NCBI RefSeq assembly: GCF_943912555.1
Contig: NZ_CALTUR010000007.1
Location: 1 to 28,272 of the forward strand
DNA: 28,272 nucleotides
DNA from: an uncultured Streptococcus sp.
Lineage (GTDB): Bacteria; Bacillota; Bacilli; Lactobacillales; Streptococcaceae
Direction of reading: 5' to 3'
Shown: positions 1 to 7,824 of the stretch, piece by piece
Numbering within the stretch: the first letter of the stretch is position 1
Layout of the letters: every line of letters starts with the position of its first letter
Notes under the pieces: generated by a model
The model's input: only the letters and a program-made list of their open reading frames with translations
What the model was told of the DNA's origin: nothing
The model's database searches: none
Position numbers and translations under genes: made by a program

Positions 1-63
1 GCGTGTGATTTTTTGCTTTCATAAAAAATTTCTATCGGTGCAATTTAAAATATATATTATACA

Positions 64-72
64 TGGTATAGA
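64..72 (+). promoter_or_regulatory. Possible extended -10 promoter for the AhpD-like gene
   Basis: TGG followed by TATAGA forms an extended -10 element about 40 bases before the start codon. No good -35 is visible; the region upstream is A/T-rich. The first 60 bases of the window hold no gene that I can recognise. Weak call. Confidence 0.35.
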
Positions 73-117
73 ATCTGTGATAGACTAGGTTTCAACAACA
101 TGAAAAGAGGTTTTATG

Positions 118-666
118 ATGACAACATTTACAATCCATACAGTAGAATCAGCACCAGCAGAAGTGAAAGAAGTTCTTGAAACAGTAGAAAAAGACAACAA
201 TGGCTTTATTCCAAATCTAATCGGTCTCTTGGCTAATGCACCGACTGCTTTAGAGGCTTACCGTACTGTCGGAGCTATCAACCGTCGCAACAGCCTGACA
301 CCTGTTGAGCGCGAAGTAGTGCAAATTACGGCAGCTGTGACAAATGGTTGTGCCTTCTGCGTCGCAGGTCACACAGCCTTTTCAATTAAACAAATCCAGA
401 TGAACGATGACCTTCTTCAAGCCCTTCGCAATCGTACTCCAATTGAAACAGATCCTAAATTGGACACCCTAGCTAAGTTTACCTTGGCAGTTATCAATAC
501 CAAGGGTCGTGTAGGCGATGAAGCGCTTAGTGAATTTTTAGAAGTCGGCTATACCCAGCAAAATGCCTTGGATGTGGTTCTTGGTGTCAGCCTAGCAAGC
601 CTCTGTAACTATGCCAATAATCTAGCTAATACCCCAATTAATCCAGAATTGCAACCTTATGCTTAG
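118..666 (+). CDS. Carboxymuconolactone decarboxylase / AhpD-like family protein
   Basis: A 182-residue protein of the AhpD-like alkylhydroperoxidase superfamily. The core is seen directly as CAFCVAGH, giving C78, C81 and H85, the redox CxxC plus histidine typical of AhpD-like proteins. Family members use this pair in thiol peroxidase or related redox chemistry; the substrate here is unknown. No signal peptide or membrane segment is seen, so it is probably cytoplasmic. In-frame ATGs lie at 100, 115 and 118. An AAAAGAGG ribosome site at 103-110 fits 118 best (7-base spacing) and rules out 100. It is followed by its own terminator, so it is probably monocistronic. Family assignment is firm, function is not. 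Confidence 0.8.
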   Translation: MTTFTIHTVESAPAEVKEVLETVEKDNNGFIPNLIGLLANAPTALEAYRTVGAINRRNSLTPVEREVVQITAAVTNGCAFCVAGHTAFSIKQIQMNDDLLQALRNRTPIETDPKLDTLAKFTLAVINTKGRVGDEALSEFLEVGYTQQNALDVVLGVSLASLCNYANNLANTPINPELQPYA

Positions 667-686
667 TTCATATTTGAGTAAAAAAT

Positions 687-717
687 GAAGTCTGAAATAA
701 TCGGACTTCGTTTTTTT
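687..717 (+). terminator. Rho-independent terminator after the AhpD-like gene
   Basis: A 9-bp stem (687-695 with 701-709, one G-T pair) with an AATAA loop is followed directly by seven T. It ends transcription of the AhpD-like gene before the transporter promoter. Confidence 0.85.
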
Positions 718-740
718 AGCACCTCATTTAAGCGCTTTTA

Positions 741-749
741 TGCTATACT
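741..749 (+). promoter_or_regulatory. Extended -10 promoter of the TDT transporter gene
   Basis: TGC followed by TATACT gives an extended -10 about 29 bases before the chosen start. The -35 region is poor, as is common with extended -10 promoters. Confidence 0.55.
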
Positions 750-777
750 GAAACTAACATGATTATTGGAGGTTAGG

Positions 778-1677
778 ATGAAAAAACTCCCCTTGGTATT
801 TTCTGGTTGTTTGCTAGGTTTAGCAGGAGCTGGAAATCTTATTTTAGATACGTTGCCGGTTCTGTCCCATCTTTTTAGTCTGACAGGTTTAATTTTGTGG
901 ATTTATTTTCTAATTCTACATCTCTTTAATTGGAAAGAAACCAAGCAAGAATTGACCAAGCCTCCTCTTTTGTCAGGGATGGCCACCTTTCCCATGGCTG
1001 GGATGATTTTATCTACCTATGTCTTTCGCGTCTTCCCTCATCTTCCTTTGGTAGCGCAAGGACTCTGGTGGTTTTCATTTCTCTTGGATTTGGCCTTGAT
1101 TGCTGGTTTTACCATCAAGTTTGCTTGTCCAGGACGGAGGGTTCATGCTACTCCTAGCTGGACGGTACTTTATGTGGGGATAGCAGTAGCAGCTTTGACC
1201 TATCCTCTTGTCGGTATCATCGAAATTGCCTATGCGACCTTGAGTTTTGGTTTTCTCTTAACCTTCTATCTCTATCCCCTTATTTATAGCGATTTGAAGA
1301 AATATCCACTCCCACTAGCCTTGCTTGGACAAGAAGGGATTTACTGTGCTCCTTTCTCTCTACTCTTGGCTTCTCTGGTTCGGGTTGGAGAAGCCAGCCT
1401 ACCGACTTGGCTCTTGATTGTTATGATTTTATCTTCCCAATCCTTCTTTTTCTTTGTTTTGACTCGCCTACCCAATATTTTAAAACAAGGTTTTCAACCG
1501 GCCTTCTCAGCCCTCACCTTCCCAACCATTATCACAGCTACCTCGCTTAAGATGGCTCAGGGAATCTTGAAACTTCCATTTTTGGATTATTTGGTACTGG
1601 CTGAAACCGCTATTTGCTTAATTATTTTAGTCTTTGTATTAGGAGCTTATCTGAATTGGTTACGAAAAAAGGTCTAG
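778..1677 (+). CDS. TDT-family membrane transporter (often annotated 'exfoliative toxin A/B')
   Basis: A 299-residue, very hydrophobic protein with roughly nine or ten membrane segments separated by short loops with basic residues. This layout and the length match the TDT family (tellurite-resistance/dicarboxylate transporters). Streptococcal members are often mislabelled exfoliative toxin; nothing here suggests a toxin. The substrate cannot be read from the sequence. The start at ATG 778 (MKKLPLVFSG) is preceded by GGAGG at 768-772; an in-frame TTG at 766 would destroy that spacing. The stop codon lies inside a bidirectional terminator shared with the convergent serS. It is probably transcribed alone. 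Confidence 0.75.
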   Translation: MKKLPLVFSGCLLGLAGAGNLILDTLPVLSHLFSLTGLILWIYFLILHLFNWKETKQELTKPPLLSGMATFPMAGMILSTYVFRVFPHLPLVAQGLWWFSFLLDLALIAGFTIKFACPGRRVHATPSWTVLYVGIAVAALTYPLVGIIEIAYATLSFGFLLTFYLYPLIYSDLKKYPLPLALLGQEGIYCAPFSLLLASLVRVGEASLPTWLLIVMILSSQSFFFFVLTRLPNILKQGFQPAFSALTFPTIITATSLKMAQGILKLPFLDYLVLAETAICLIILVFVLGAYLNWLRKKV

Positions 1678-1704
1678 CTAGAAATAGCTAAACCTTATTT
1701 TTTA
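1669..1704. terminator. Bidirectional terminator between the transporter gene and serS
   Basis: AAGGT and TAGCTA pair with TAGCTA and ACCTT around a GAAA loop, with one mismatch. A T-run follows on each strand. It overlaps the stop codons of both convergent genes. Confidence 0.75.
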
Positions 1705-2976
1705 TGGTTTGATGACTTCGGCTCCACCCATGTATGGACGAAGTGCTTCTGGGATGGTCACAGAACCATCTTCATTTTGGTAGTTTTCAAGAATAGCAGC
1801 TACTGTACGTCCAACTGCAAGTCCAGAACCGTTCAAGGTATGGAGCAATTTAACCTTGCCATCAGCTTCATCACGGTAACGGATTTGGGCACGACGGGCT
1901 TGGAAATCTTCTGTGTTTGAACAGCTTGAGATTTCACGGTAGGTATTTTGTGCTGGAATCCAAACTTCCAAGTCGTAAGTCTTCGCAGCTGAGAAGCCCA
2001 TATCTCCAGTAGAGAGAGCAACGACACGGTATGGAAGGTTAAGTTTTTGAAGGATATTTTCAGCGTTGGCTGTCATTTTTTCCAATTCTTCGTAAGATTC
2101 TTCTGGTTTGGCAAATTTAACCATTTCAACCTTGTGGAATTGGTGCAAACGAATCAAGCCACGAGTATCACGGCCAGCTGAACCAGCCTCTGAACGGAAT
2201 GATGGACTCATAGCAGTGAAGTAGATTGGCAAGTCTTTACCGTCCAGGATTTCATCGCGGTAGTAGTTTGTTAAAGGAACTTCAGCTGTAGGAATGAGGA
2301 CGTAATTGCTATCGCTCAATTCAAAAGTATCTTCCTTGAATTTTGGATATTGACCAGTACCAAACATAGAATCGTGGTTAACCATGTAAGGCGTGATGAC
2401 TTCAATATAGCCTTCCTTGCCATGCTCATCCAACATAAAGTTGTAGAGAGCACGTTCCAAACGAGCACCGAGGCCTTTATAGAAGAGGAAGCGAGCTCCT
2501 GTTACCTTACCACCGCGTTCCCAGTCAAGGATACCAAGGTCTTCACCAAGATCCCAGTGAGCTTTTGGCTCGAAGTCAAACTCGCGTGGAGTCCCCCAAC
2601 GGCGAACTTCCACATTGTCATCTTCGTCAGCTCCGACAGGAACGCTGTCAGCTGGGATATTTGGAAGAGTCGTGGTAAATTCTGTCAATTTAGCATCGAT
2701 TTCTGCCAATTCAGCATCCAAGGATTTAACCTCAGCAGATAGATTTTGCATGGCAGCAATCTTGTCATCTGCATTTTCCTTGTTGCGCTTAGCTTGGGCA
2801 ATTTCAGCAGAAACTGTGTTTCGTTCTGCTTTGAGAGTTTCAACCTTGACCAAAATGTCACGACGTTTAGCATCGATTTCTTTCATCTCGTTTAAGACAG
2901 CAGCATCTACACCACGTGTAGCCAATTTTTCTGCGACAGTATCAAATTCTGTACGAATGCGTTTGATATCTAACAT
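1702..2976 (-). CDS. serS: Seryl-tRNA synthetase
   Basis: A 424-residue class II aminoacyl-tRNA synthetase that charges tRNA-Ser with serine in the cytosol. The N-terminal ~110 residues form the long charged coiled-coil arm typical of SerRS. The catalytic core follows, with motif 2 ([14 protein letters not shown]) and motif 3 ([18 protein letters not shown]). Length matches the family. The start is the ATG at 2976 ([11 protein letters not shown]), with AAGGAG seven bases upstream. The open frame continues 28 codons further only because the T-box leader happens to be open. Expression is expected to respond to uncharged tRNA-Ser through that leader. Confidence 0.97.
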   Translation of the reverse strand: MLDIKRIRTEFDTVAEKLATRGVDAAVLNEMKEIDAKRRDILVKVETLKAERNTVSAEIAQAKRNKENADDKIAAMQNLSAEVKSLDAELAEIDAKLTEFTTTLPNIPADSVPVGADEDDNVEVRRWGTPREFDFEPKAHWDLGEDLGILDWERGGKVTGARFLFYKGLGARLERALYNFMLDEHGKEGYIEVITPYMVNHDSMFGTGQYPKFKEDTFELSDSNYVLIPTAEVPLTNYYRDEILDGKDLPIYFTAMSPSFRSEAGSAGRDTRGLIRLHQFHKVEMVKFAKPEESYEELEKMTANAENILQKLNLPYRVVALSTGDMGFSAAKTYDLEVWIPAQNTYREISSCSNTEDFQARRAQIRYRDEADGKVKLLHTLNGSGLAVGRTVAAILENYQNEDGSVTIPEALRPYMGGAEVIKP

Positions 2977-2991
2977 AAGAACTCCTTTATG

Positions 2992-3169
2992 AAAAAAGCA
3001 CACCTGACAAAGCGTTGGAGTGGCAGGGCCACGGTTCCATCCAACTTCACAGGTGTGCACTTGATTGTTTATGTAATTGTTATTAACGGTAGAATTTCAC
3101 TTATCCCTCCTATCTGCTCGCAGCACCCGCAGACTTTCTGAAAGAAGAAGATAACCTACTTATCCGTTG
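2992..3169 (-). promoter_or_regulatory. T-box leader of serS
   Basis: On the minus strand the leader has the T-box signature TGGATGGAACCGTGG (3029-3043). The antiterminator-type helix GTTGGA/TCCAAC surrounds it, and a GCACACCTG/CAGGTGTGC stem is followed by six T (2992-2997). Further upstream a Stem I closes with AACGG/CCGTT. It contains the AGTA and GAA elements of a specifier loop and a candidate Ser codon UCU (3091-3093 as AGA on the plus strand). T-box leaders let uncharged tRNA block termination; the serine specificity is inferred from the codon and the gene behind it. Confidence 0.88.
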
Positions 3170-3174
3170 CTATG

Positions 3175-3203
3175 ATTATACTAAAGTTTTTACTTTTTTG
3201 CAA
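3175..3203 (-). promoter_or_regulatory. serS promoter
   Basis: TTGCAA, 17 bp, TATAAT on the minus strand. The -35 lies inside the last codons of the manO-like gene. Transcription would begin near 3168, at the base of T-box Stem I. Confidence 0.8.
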
Positions 3204-3561
3204 ATAGATTTTTAAATTTTTGACCAATGGTCTGAATCAGGGTAGGAAGTTTGACGACCTTGTCATTACCCAGTTTTTCGCGAGCAATTTTGAGAATAGC
3301 ACCTGAGTCTTTTGAAGCAAAGAGGAATTTTCCTCTGTCTGTAAAGACTTCGAAGTGGCGACTGATTTTGCGACCAGTGACATTGGCCCCAATCTGGTTG
3401 ATATGGTCCCAAGGAATCTGGATAAATTGTTCGACATTAACATCTGGGTAAAATTCCAGAGCCTGATCTCCGACAAGGAATTTTCCAACTTTCCCAGCTA
3501 TAGAGAGGTAGGAAGTTCCTGTCGTATTGAGAAGCACTGTTTTGTTAAGAGATTGGGCCAT
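3190..3561 (-). CDS. manO: DUF956 / ManO-like protein
   Basis: A 123-residue soluble protein (MAQSLNKTVLLNTTG...) that I recognise as DUF956, the family of ManO. In many lactic acid bacteria ManO is encoded next to the mannose PTS genes and is thought to modulate them; its biochemical role is not well defined. Here it lies between lysC and serS, away from any PTS gene. Its ATG is two bases after the lysC stop, with a GGAAG ribosome site inside the end of lysC, so the two are probably co-transcribed and perhaps translationally coupled. The serS promoter overlaps its 3' end. The symbol is by family only. Confidence 0.75.
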   Translation of the reverse strand: MAQSLNKTVLLNTTGTSYLSIAGKVGKFLVGDQALEFYPDVNVEQFIQIPWDHINQIGANVTGRKISRHFEVFTDRGKFLFASKDSGAILKIAREKLGNDKVVKLPTLIQTIGQKFKNLFAKK

Positions 3562-3563
3562 GA

Positions 3564-4928
3564 TTAGTCTTCCTTACTTTCACCGAAAAAGGCATTGTAG
3601 AGGGCTTTAATTGCTGCTTTTTCTTGGTCTTTATTGACAACAAACATGATAGAAACTTCACTAGAACCTTGAGACATCATCTGGATATTAATCTTGTTTT
3701 CAGATAGAGCACGTGTAGCAGTAGCAGTTACTCCGATATGACTCTTCATTTTTTCTCCAACAATCATAATGATTGAAAGGTCGTGTTCGATTTCTGCATG
3801 GTCTACTTCAGCTTTTTGAACCAATTGACGCAGGATTTCTTCTTCCTTGATAGGAGTTAGTTCACGAGAACGGAGAATGATTGAAAGATCGTCGATACCA
3901 GTTGGCATATGTTCCCAACCGATGTTGAGGTCTTCAAGGATTTGCAGAACCTTGCGACCAAATCCAATCTCGCGGTTCATGAGGTATTTGGACATGTTGA
4001 TGCTGACAAAGTCAGAATCACCGGCAATTCCTACAACTGGAAATTCATCACTACTGTGTTTTAGAACGATACGAGTACCTGGATGGTCAGGATTGTTGGT
4101 ATTCTTGATAACCAGAGGAATTTTTCCACGGTAGGCAGGAAGAAGAGCTTCGTCATGAAGAACTGAGAATCCTGCATAAGCCAACTCACGCATTTCACGG
4201 TAGGTCAACTCAGGAATCGAGTGTGGCTGGTGGATAATTCCTGGGTGAGCTGCAAAGATACCATCAACGTCTGTAAAGTTTTCATAGAGGTCGGCTTTTA
4301 CACCTGCAGCAATGATAGAACCTGTAATATCAGAGCCTCCACGTGAGAAGGTACAGATTTGATTTTCCCTAGTAACTCCAAAGAAACCAGGAATGACAAG
4401 TACTTCATTTGCATTTGTCAATTCTTCAATCTTGTCGTAACTTGATGGCACGATGCGAGCGTTGCCAGGCTCACTTGTTACCACAATCCCAGCTTCTCTA
4501 GGGTGAACATAGCGTGCATCGATACCGTTTTGATTAAAATAGGCAGCGATCAATTTAGCATTGTTATTTTCACCAGCTGCTAGGAAAGTATCGTAGAGAA
4601 ATTCGTTTTCTTCGATAGGAAGACTTGCCAAGGCCCGAATACTTTTTGAAATTTTTTCTAGAACAGCTGGTTTCAGTCCCAATTCACTAACCATAGCGGC
4701 ATAGCGGTCGATAATCCAGTTTTGACTCTTACTAATATCGTTACCAGCGACATAATCGCGGTAGTATTTAATCAAGGCATCCGTAACCTTAGTATCTTCA
4801 GCATTGCGTTTACCAGGCGCAGAAACGACTACAAAACGGCGTTCTGGATCGCTTTTAACGATGTTTAAAACTTTTTCTAATTGACTAGCAGAGGCAAGAG
4901 AGCTACCTCCAAATTTAACAACTTTCAT
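3564..4928 (-). CDS. lysC: Aspartate kinase
   Basis: A 454-residue monofunctional aspartokinase, catalysing the ATP-dependent first step of the aspartate pathway to lysine, threonine and methionine. The N-terminal amino-acid-kinase domain starts with KFGGSS (residues 5-10), and FSRGGSDITGS binds nucleotide and aspartate around residue 195. The C-terminal ~150 residues form the tandem ACT regulatory region, including GEKMKSHIGVTATATRALSE. The length fits the monofunctional, ACT-regulated type rather than a fusion with homoserine dehydrogenase. The leader of about 25 bases is too short for a lysine riboswitch, so control is probably allosteric and at the promoter. It heads a lysC-manO unit. Confidence 0.93.
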   Translation of the reverse strand: MKVVKFGGSSLASASQLEKVLNIVKSDPERRFVVVSAPGKRNAEDTKVTDALIKYYRDYVAGNDISKSQNWIIDRYAAMVSELGLKPAVLEKISKSIRALASLPIEENEFLYDTFLAAGENNNAKLIAAYFNQNGIDARYVHPREAGIVVTSEPGNARIVPSSYDKIEELTNANEVLVIPGFFGVTRENQICTFSRGGSDITGSIIAAGVKADLYENFTDVDGIFAAHPGIIHQPHSIPELTYREMRELAYAGFSVLHDEALLPAYRGKIPLVIKNTNNPDHPGTRIVLKHSSDEFPVVGIAGDSDFVSINMSKYLMNREIGFGRKVLQILEDLNIGWEHMPTGIDDLSIILRSRELTPIKEEEILRQLVQKAEVDHAEIEHDLSIIMIVGEKMKSHIGVTATATRALSENKINIQMMSQGSSEVSIMFVVNKDQEKAAIKALYNAFFGESKED

Positions 4929-4957
4929 AAGAACTCCTAAAGTAAGTATTTTATACG

Positions 4958-4986
4958 ATTATAGCAGAAAGAAAGCCTTTTTTCAA
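4958..4986 (-). promoter_or_regulatory. lysC promoter
   Basis: TTGAAA, 17 bp, TATAAT on the minus strand, with TGC just before the -10 making it an extended -10. This is close to consensus. AGGAG lies seven bases before the lysC ATG. Confidence 0.85.
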
Positions 4987-5061
4987 TGAAGAAAATAAGC
5001 TATTTTACAGGGAAAGATAAGGAATCTAAAATCGGCTGAGACACTTATTACATTCTTATTC

Positions 5062-5090
5062 TTGCTTTTTTAGAATAAAAAAGATATACT
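5062..5090 (+). promoter_or_regulatory. fabM promoter
   Basis: TTGCTT, 17 bp, TATACT, about 45 bases before the fabM start codon. A partial match to the FabT palindrome begins at the last base of the -10 (5090-5102, 9 of 13 positions of the fabK site); see findings. Confidence 0.75.
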
Positions 5091-5139
5091 TTGATAATGG
5101 AATAATTTAACTTGCTTATGAAAATAAAAAGGAGTCCAT

Positions 5140-5925
5140 ATGGAACATATTATTTATCAGCTTGAAGAGGATTTGGCAATTATTACTTTAAACCGTCCTG
5201 ATGTCGCTAATGGTTTCCATATTCCCATGTGTGAGGAAATTTTAGAAGCCTTGACTCTGGCGGAAGAGGATTCAGCTGTGCATTTTATCTTGATCAATGC
5301 GAATGGCAAAGTCTTCTCAGTTGGGGGAGATTTAGTAGAGATGAAGCGGGCAGTGGATGAGGATGATATTCCATCATTGACGAAAATCGCAGAACTAGTC
5401 AATGCTATTTCTTATAAAATCAAGCAAATTGCAAAGCCTGTTTTGATGGAAGTTGATGGAGCTGTTGCAGGTGCTGCAGCGAATATGGCTGTTGCCGCAG
5501 ATTTCTGTTTAGCGACCGATAAGGCTAAATTTATCCAAGCCTTTGTTGGAGTTGGTTTGGCTCCAGATGCAGGAGGAATTCATCTCTTGAGCCGAAGTAT
5601 TGGTGTGACGCGTGCTGCTCAACTAGCCATGACAGGAGAGGCTTTGACAGCAGAAAAAGCTCTAGAGTGGGGTGTGGTTTATCGTATTTCGGAAGCTGAT
5701 AAGTTAGAAAAAACCAGAGAACAGCTTCTTAAAAAATTAAGACGTGGTTCAAGCAATTCCTATGCTGCCATCAAGAAGTTGGTTTGGGAGAGCCAATTTA
5801 AAGATTGGCAAGATTATGCTGTTTTAGAACTGCATCTACAGGAATCACTGGCCAAAACAGAGGATTTCAAAGAGGGAGTTCGGGCTCATTCGGAGAGAAG
5901 AAGGCCTAAATTTACAGGAAAATAA
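5140..5925 (+). CDS. fabM: trans-2,cis-3-decenoyl-ACP isomerase
   Basis: A 261-residue member of the enoyl-CoA hydratase/isomerase (crotonase) superfamily. In streptococci FabM isomerises trans-2- to cis-3-decenoyl-ACP, introducing the double bond of unsaturated fatty acids in place of FabA. Seen here are the crotonase oxyanion-hole regions ([10 protein letters not shown] near residue 65 and [18 protein letters not shown] near 105-120), and the position directly before fabT-fabH identifies the subgroup. The start is ATG 5140 with AAAAAGGAG upstream. It has its own promoter, and no terminator is evident before the fabT promoter, which begins nine bases after its stop. Confidence 0.92.
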   Translation: MEHIIYQLEEDLAIITLNRPDVANGFHIPMCEEILEALTLAEEDSAVHFILINANGKVFSVGGDLVEMKRAVDEDDIPSLTKIAELVNAISYKIKQIAKPVLMEVDGAVAGAAANMAVAADFCLATDKAKFIQAFVGVGLAPDAGGIHLLSRSIGVTRAAQLAMTGEALTAEKALEWGVVYRISEADKLEKTREQLLKKLRRGSSNSYAAIKKLVWESQFKDWQDYAVLELHLQESLAKTEDFKEGVRAHSERRRPKFTGK

Positions 5926-5933
5926 AAAAATAC

Positions 5934-5962
5934 TTGCGCCATTCTTTGAAGTTTGATATAAT
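5934..5962 (+). promoter_or_regulatory. fabT promoter
   Basis: TTGCGC, 17 bp, TATAAT, beginning nine bases after the fabM stop. It would drive fabT-fabH-acpP. A FabT-type site follows it at 5978-5990. Confidence 0.8.
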
Positions 5963-5977
5963 TCTTTTGTCAAATGT

Positions 5978-5990
5978 TTTGATTGTAAAA
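5978..5990 (+). promoter_or_regulatory. FabT operator at fabT
   Basis: TTTGATTGTAAAA matches the fabK operator core TTTGATTTTCAAA at 11 of 13 positions. It lies about ten bases inside the predicted transcript, consistent with autorepression. FabT binding at fabT and fabK promoters is established for S. pneumoniae; the exact site here is by comparison. Confidence 0.7.
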
Positions 5991-6017
5991 GTTTTTTGAG
6001 AAGGAGGGAAAGAAAGA

Positions 6018-6452
6018 TTGGACTACCAACGAATTAATGAATATTTAACATCTATATTTAACAATGTCCTCGTCATTGAGGAAGTTAGCTTGAGAGGTAG
6101 TCGTTTCAAGGATATCTCCATCAAAGAAATGCATACGATTGATGTGATTGGGAAATTCCCAGACGTAACACCAAGTCAAGTGTCGAAAGAGTTGATGGTG
6201 ACTCTTGGGACAGTTACGACTAGTTTGAATAATCTCGAACGCAAGGGTTACATTGAACGCATTCGTTCAGAACATGATCGACGTGTAGTGCATCTGCATT
6301 TGACAAAGAAAGGTCGCTTGGTTCATAGGCTACATAAACGCTTCCACAAGGCCATGGTTGAAAAAATCATTGATGGTATGAGTAAGCAAGAAATTGAGGT
6401 TATGAGCAAAGGTTTGACCAATCTTTATCAATTTTTGGAGGATTTGAGATAA
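6018..6452 (+). CDS. fabT: MarR-family repressor of fatty acid synthesis
   Basis: A 144-residue MarR-family winged-helix dimer that represses fab genes, with long-chain acyl-ACP as corepressor in streptococci. The winged helix occupies about residues 30-100, with recognition-helix sequence [18 protein letters not shown] (61-78) followed by the wing [10 protein letters not shown]. The start is a TTG at 6018: AAGGAGG at 6001-6007 sits ten bases before it, and the protein beginning [10 protein letters not shown] has the expected FabT N terminus. The stop overlaps the fabH start by one base (TAATG), so fabH is translationally coupled. It is autoregulated by the site at 5978. Confidence 0.95.
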   Translation: MDYQRINEYLTSIFNNVLVIEEVSLRGSRFKDISIKEMHTIDVIGKFPDVTPSQVSKELMVTLGTVTTSLNNLERKGYIERIRSEHDRRVVHLHLTKKGRLVHRLHKRFHKAMVEKIIDGMSKQEIEVMSKGLTNLYQFLEDLR

Positions 6453-7426
6453 TGGCTTTTGCAAAAATAAGCCAGGTTGCTCATTATGTGCCTGAGCAAG
6501 TGGTTACAAATCATGATTTGGCTCAGATTATGGATACCAATGATGAGTGGATTTCAAGTCGGACGGGAATACGACAAAGGCATATCTCAAGAACAGAATC
6601 TACTAGTGATTTGGCTACAGAGGTTGCTAAGAAACTGATGGCAAAAGCTGAAATCACAGGGGAGGAGTTGGATTTTATCATTCTAGCTACCATTACTCCT
6701 GATTCGATGATGCCCTCTACAGCTGCTCGTATCCAAGCTAATATTGGTGCTAATAAGGCCTTTGCTTTTGACCTAACAGCAGCTTGTAGTGGATTTGTAT
6801 TTGCTCTTTCAACTGCTGAAAAGTTTATCGCTTCTGGTCGCTTTCGAAAAGGCTTGGTGATTGGCAGTGAAACCCTCTCTAAAGCAGTCGATTGGTCAGA
6901 CCGATCAACAGCTGTTTTGTTTGGAGATGGTGCTGGTGGTGTCTTGTTAGAAGCTAGCGAGCAAGAGCATTTCTTGGCTGAGAGTCTCAATAGTGATGGA
7001 AGTCGTAGCGAATGTCTAACGTACGGACATTCAGGCCTACATTCTCCATTTTCAGATCAAGAAAGCGCAGATTCATTTTTGAAGATGGATGGACGCGCAG
7101 TCTTTGATTTTGCTATTCGAGATGTAGCTAAGTCTATCAAACAGACTATTGAAGAATCTCCTGTAGAGGCGACAGACTTGGATTATCTGCTACTTCATCA
7201 GGCTAATGACCGTATTTTGGATAAGATGGCTAGGAAAATCGGTGTCGACCGAGACAAACTTCCAGCCAATATGATGGAATATGGCAATACCAGTGCAGCA
7301 AGTATCCCGATTTTACTTTCAGAGTGTGTAGAACAAGGACTCATCCGTTTAGATGGTAGTCAGACTGTTCTGCTATCAGGCTTCGGTGGAGGCTTGACCT
7401 GGGGCACGCTCATTCTTACAATTTAG
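6452..7426 (+). CDS. fabH: 3-oxoacyl-ACP synthase III
   Basis: A 324-residue thiolase-fold enzyme that condenses acetyl-CoA with malonyl-ACP to begin each fatty acid chain. The catalytic triad is visible as C112 (AACSGF), H248 (LLHQAND) and N278 (GNTSAAS). Length is normal. It follows fabT with a one-base stop/start overlap and precedes acpP by 57 bases, so it belongs to the fabT-fabH-acpP unit controlled by FabT. Confidence 0.97.
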   Translation: MAFAKISQVAHYVPEQVVTNHDLAQIMDTNDEWISSRTGIRQRHISRTESTSDLATEVAKKLMAKAEITGEELDFIILATITPDSMMPSTAARIQANIGANKAFAFDLTAACSGFVFALSTAEKFIASGRFRKGLVIGSETLSKAVDWSDRSTAVLFGDGAGGVLLEASEQEHFLAESLNSDGSRSECLTYGHSGLHSPFSDQESADSFLKMDGRAVFDFAIRDVAKSIKQTIEESPVEATDLDYLLLHQANDRILDKMARKIGVDRDKLPANMMEYGNTSAASIPILLSECVEQGLIRLDGSQTVLLSGFGGGLTWGTLILTI

Positions 7427-7483
7427 GTAATCATGTGGTGAACACATTGTTATAAAAACTATTTATTTTAAAGGAGTCCTATT

Positions 7484-7708
7484 ATGGCAGTATTTGAAAA
7501 AGTACAAGAAATTATTGTTGAAGAACTTGGAAAAGACGCATCAGAAGTAACACTTGAATCAACTTTTGATGACTTGGATGCAGATTCATTGGACTTGTTC
7601 CAAGTAATCTCAGAAATCGAAGATGCTTTTGATATCCAAATCGAAGCAGAAGATGACTTGAAAACAGTTGGTGACTTGGTTGCCTACGTTGAAGAGCAAA
7701 CAAAATAA
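7484..7708 (+). CDS. acpP: Acyl carrier protein
   Basis: A 74-residue acidic helical carrier protein. S35 in DADSLDLFQ is the phosphopantetheine attachment site. It shuttles acyl chains between the fab enzymes encoded around it. The start at ATG 7484 has AAAGGAG upstream. The 57-base gap from fabH includes a small ATGTG/CACAT hairpin but no convincing promoter, so it is probably co-transcribed with fabT-fabH. A stem-loop follows it. Confidence 0.96.
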   Translation: MAVFEKVQEIIVEELGKDASEVTLESTFDDLDADSLDLFQVISEIEDAFDIQIEAEDDLKTVGDLVAYVEEQTK

Positions 7709-7725
7709 ACAGAATATAGATAGAA

Positions 7726-7745
7726 GGAGTAGGGAAACCCGCTCC
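7726..7745 (+). terminator. Stem-loop between acpP and fabK, possible weak terminator
   Basis: GGAG and GGG pair with CCC and CTCC around an AAA loop, with small internal asymmetry. Only a broken T-stretch (CTCTTGTTT) follows, so termination would be partial. It could set the ratio of abundant acpP mRNA to the downstream fabK-accA mRNA. Confidence 0.5.
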
Positions 7746-7761
7746 CTCTTGTTTAGGCAAT

Positions 7762-7778
7762 AGTTTGATTTTCAAATT
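7762..7778 (+). promoter_or_regulatory. FabT operator at fabK
   Basis: AGTTTGATTTTCAAATT contains the perfect inverted repeat TTTGA-3 bp-TCAAA (7764-7776). It agrees with the FabT palindrome reported for S. pneumoniae as I remember it. It overlaps a weak promoter candidate, TTGTTT (7749-7754), 17 bp, TCAAAT (7772-7777), 47 bases before fabK. FabT bound here would control fabK through accA. Confidence 0.8.
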
Positions 7779-7824
7779 ATGACGATATCGAACTATTACG
7801 TAAGCAAGAAACGATGGAGGCACT

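Noticed and set aside
778..1677. Exfoliative toxin
   Set aside because: This is a common database label for the family, but the protein is a polytopic membrane transporter with no protease features.
2977..3060. 28-codon N-terminal extension of serS in the same frame
   Set aside because: It is the T-box terminator and antiterminator read as protein. A good ribosome site and the normal SerRS N terminus begin at 2976.
4929..4957. Lysine riboswitch before lysC
   Set aside because: The predicted leader is only about 25 bases, with no room for the riboswitch fold.
5970..5982. TCAAA-3-TTTGA inverted repeat as the fabT operator
   Set aside because: The half-sites are in the opposite order to the fabK operator. 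The overlapping TTTGATTGTAAAA matches the fabK site far better.
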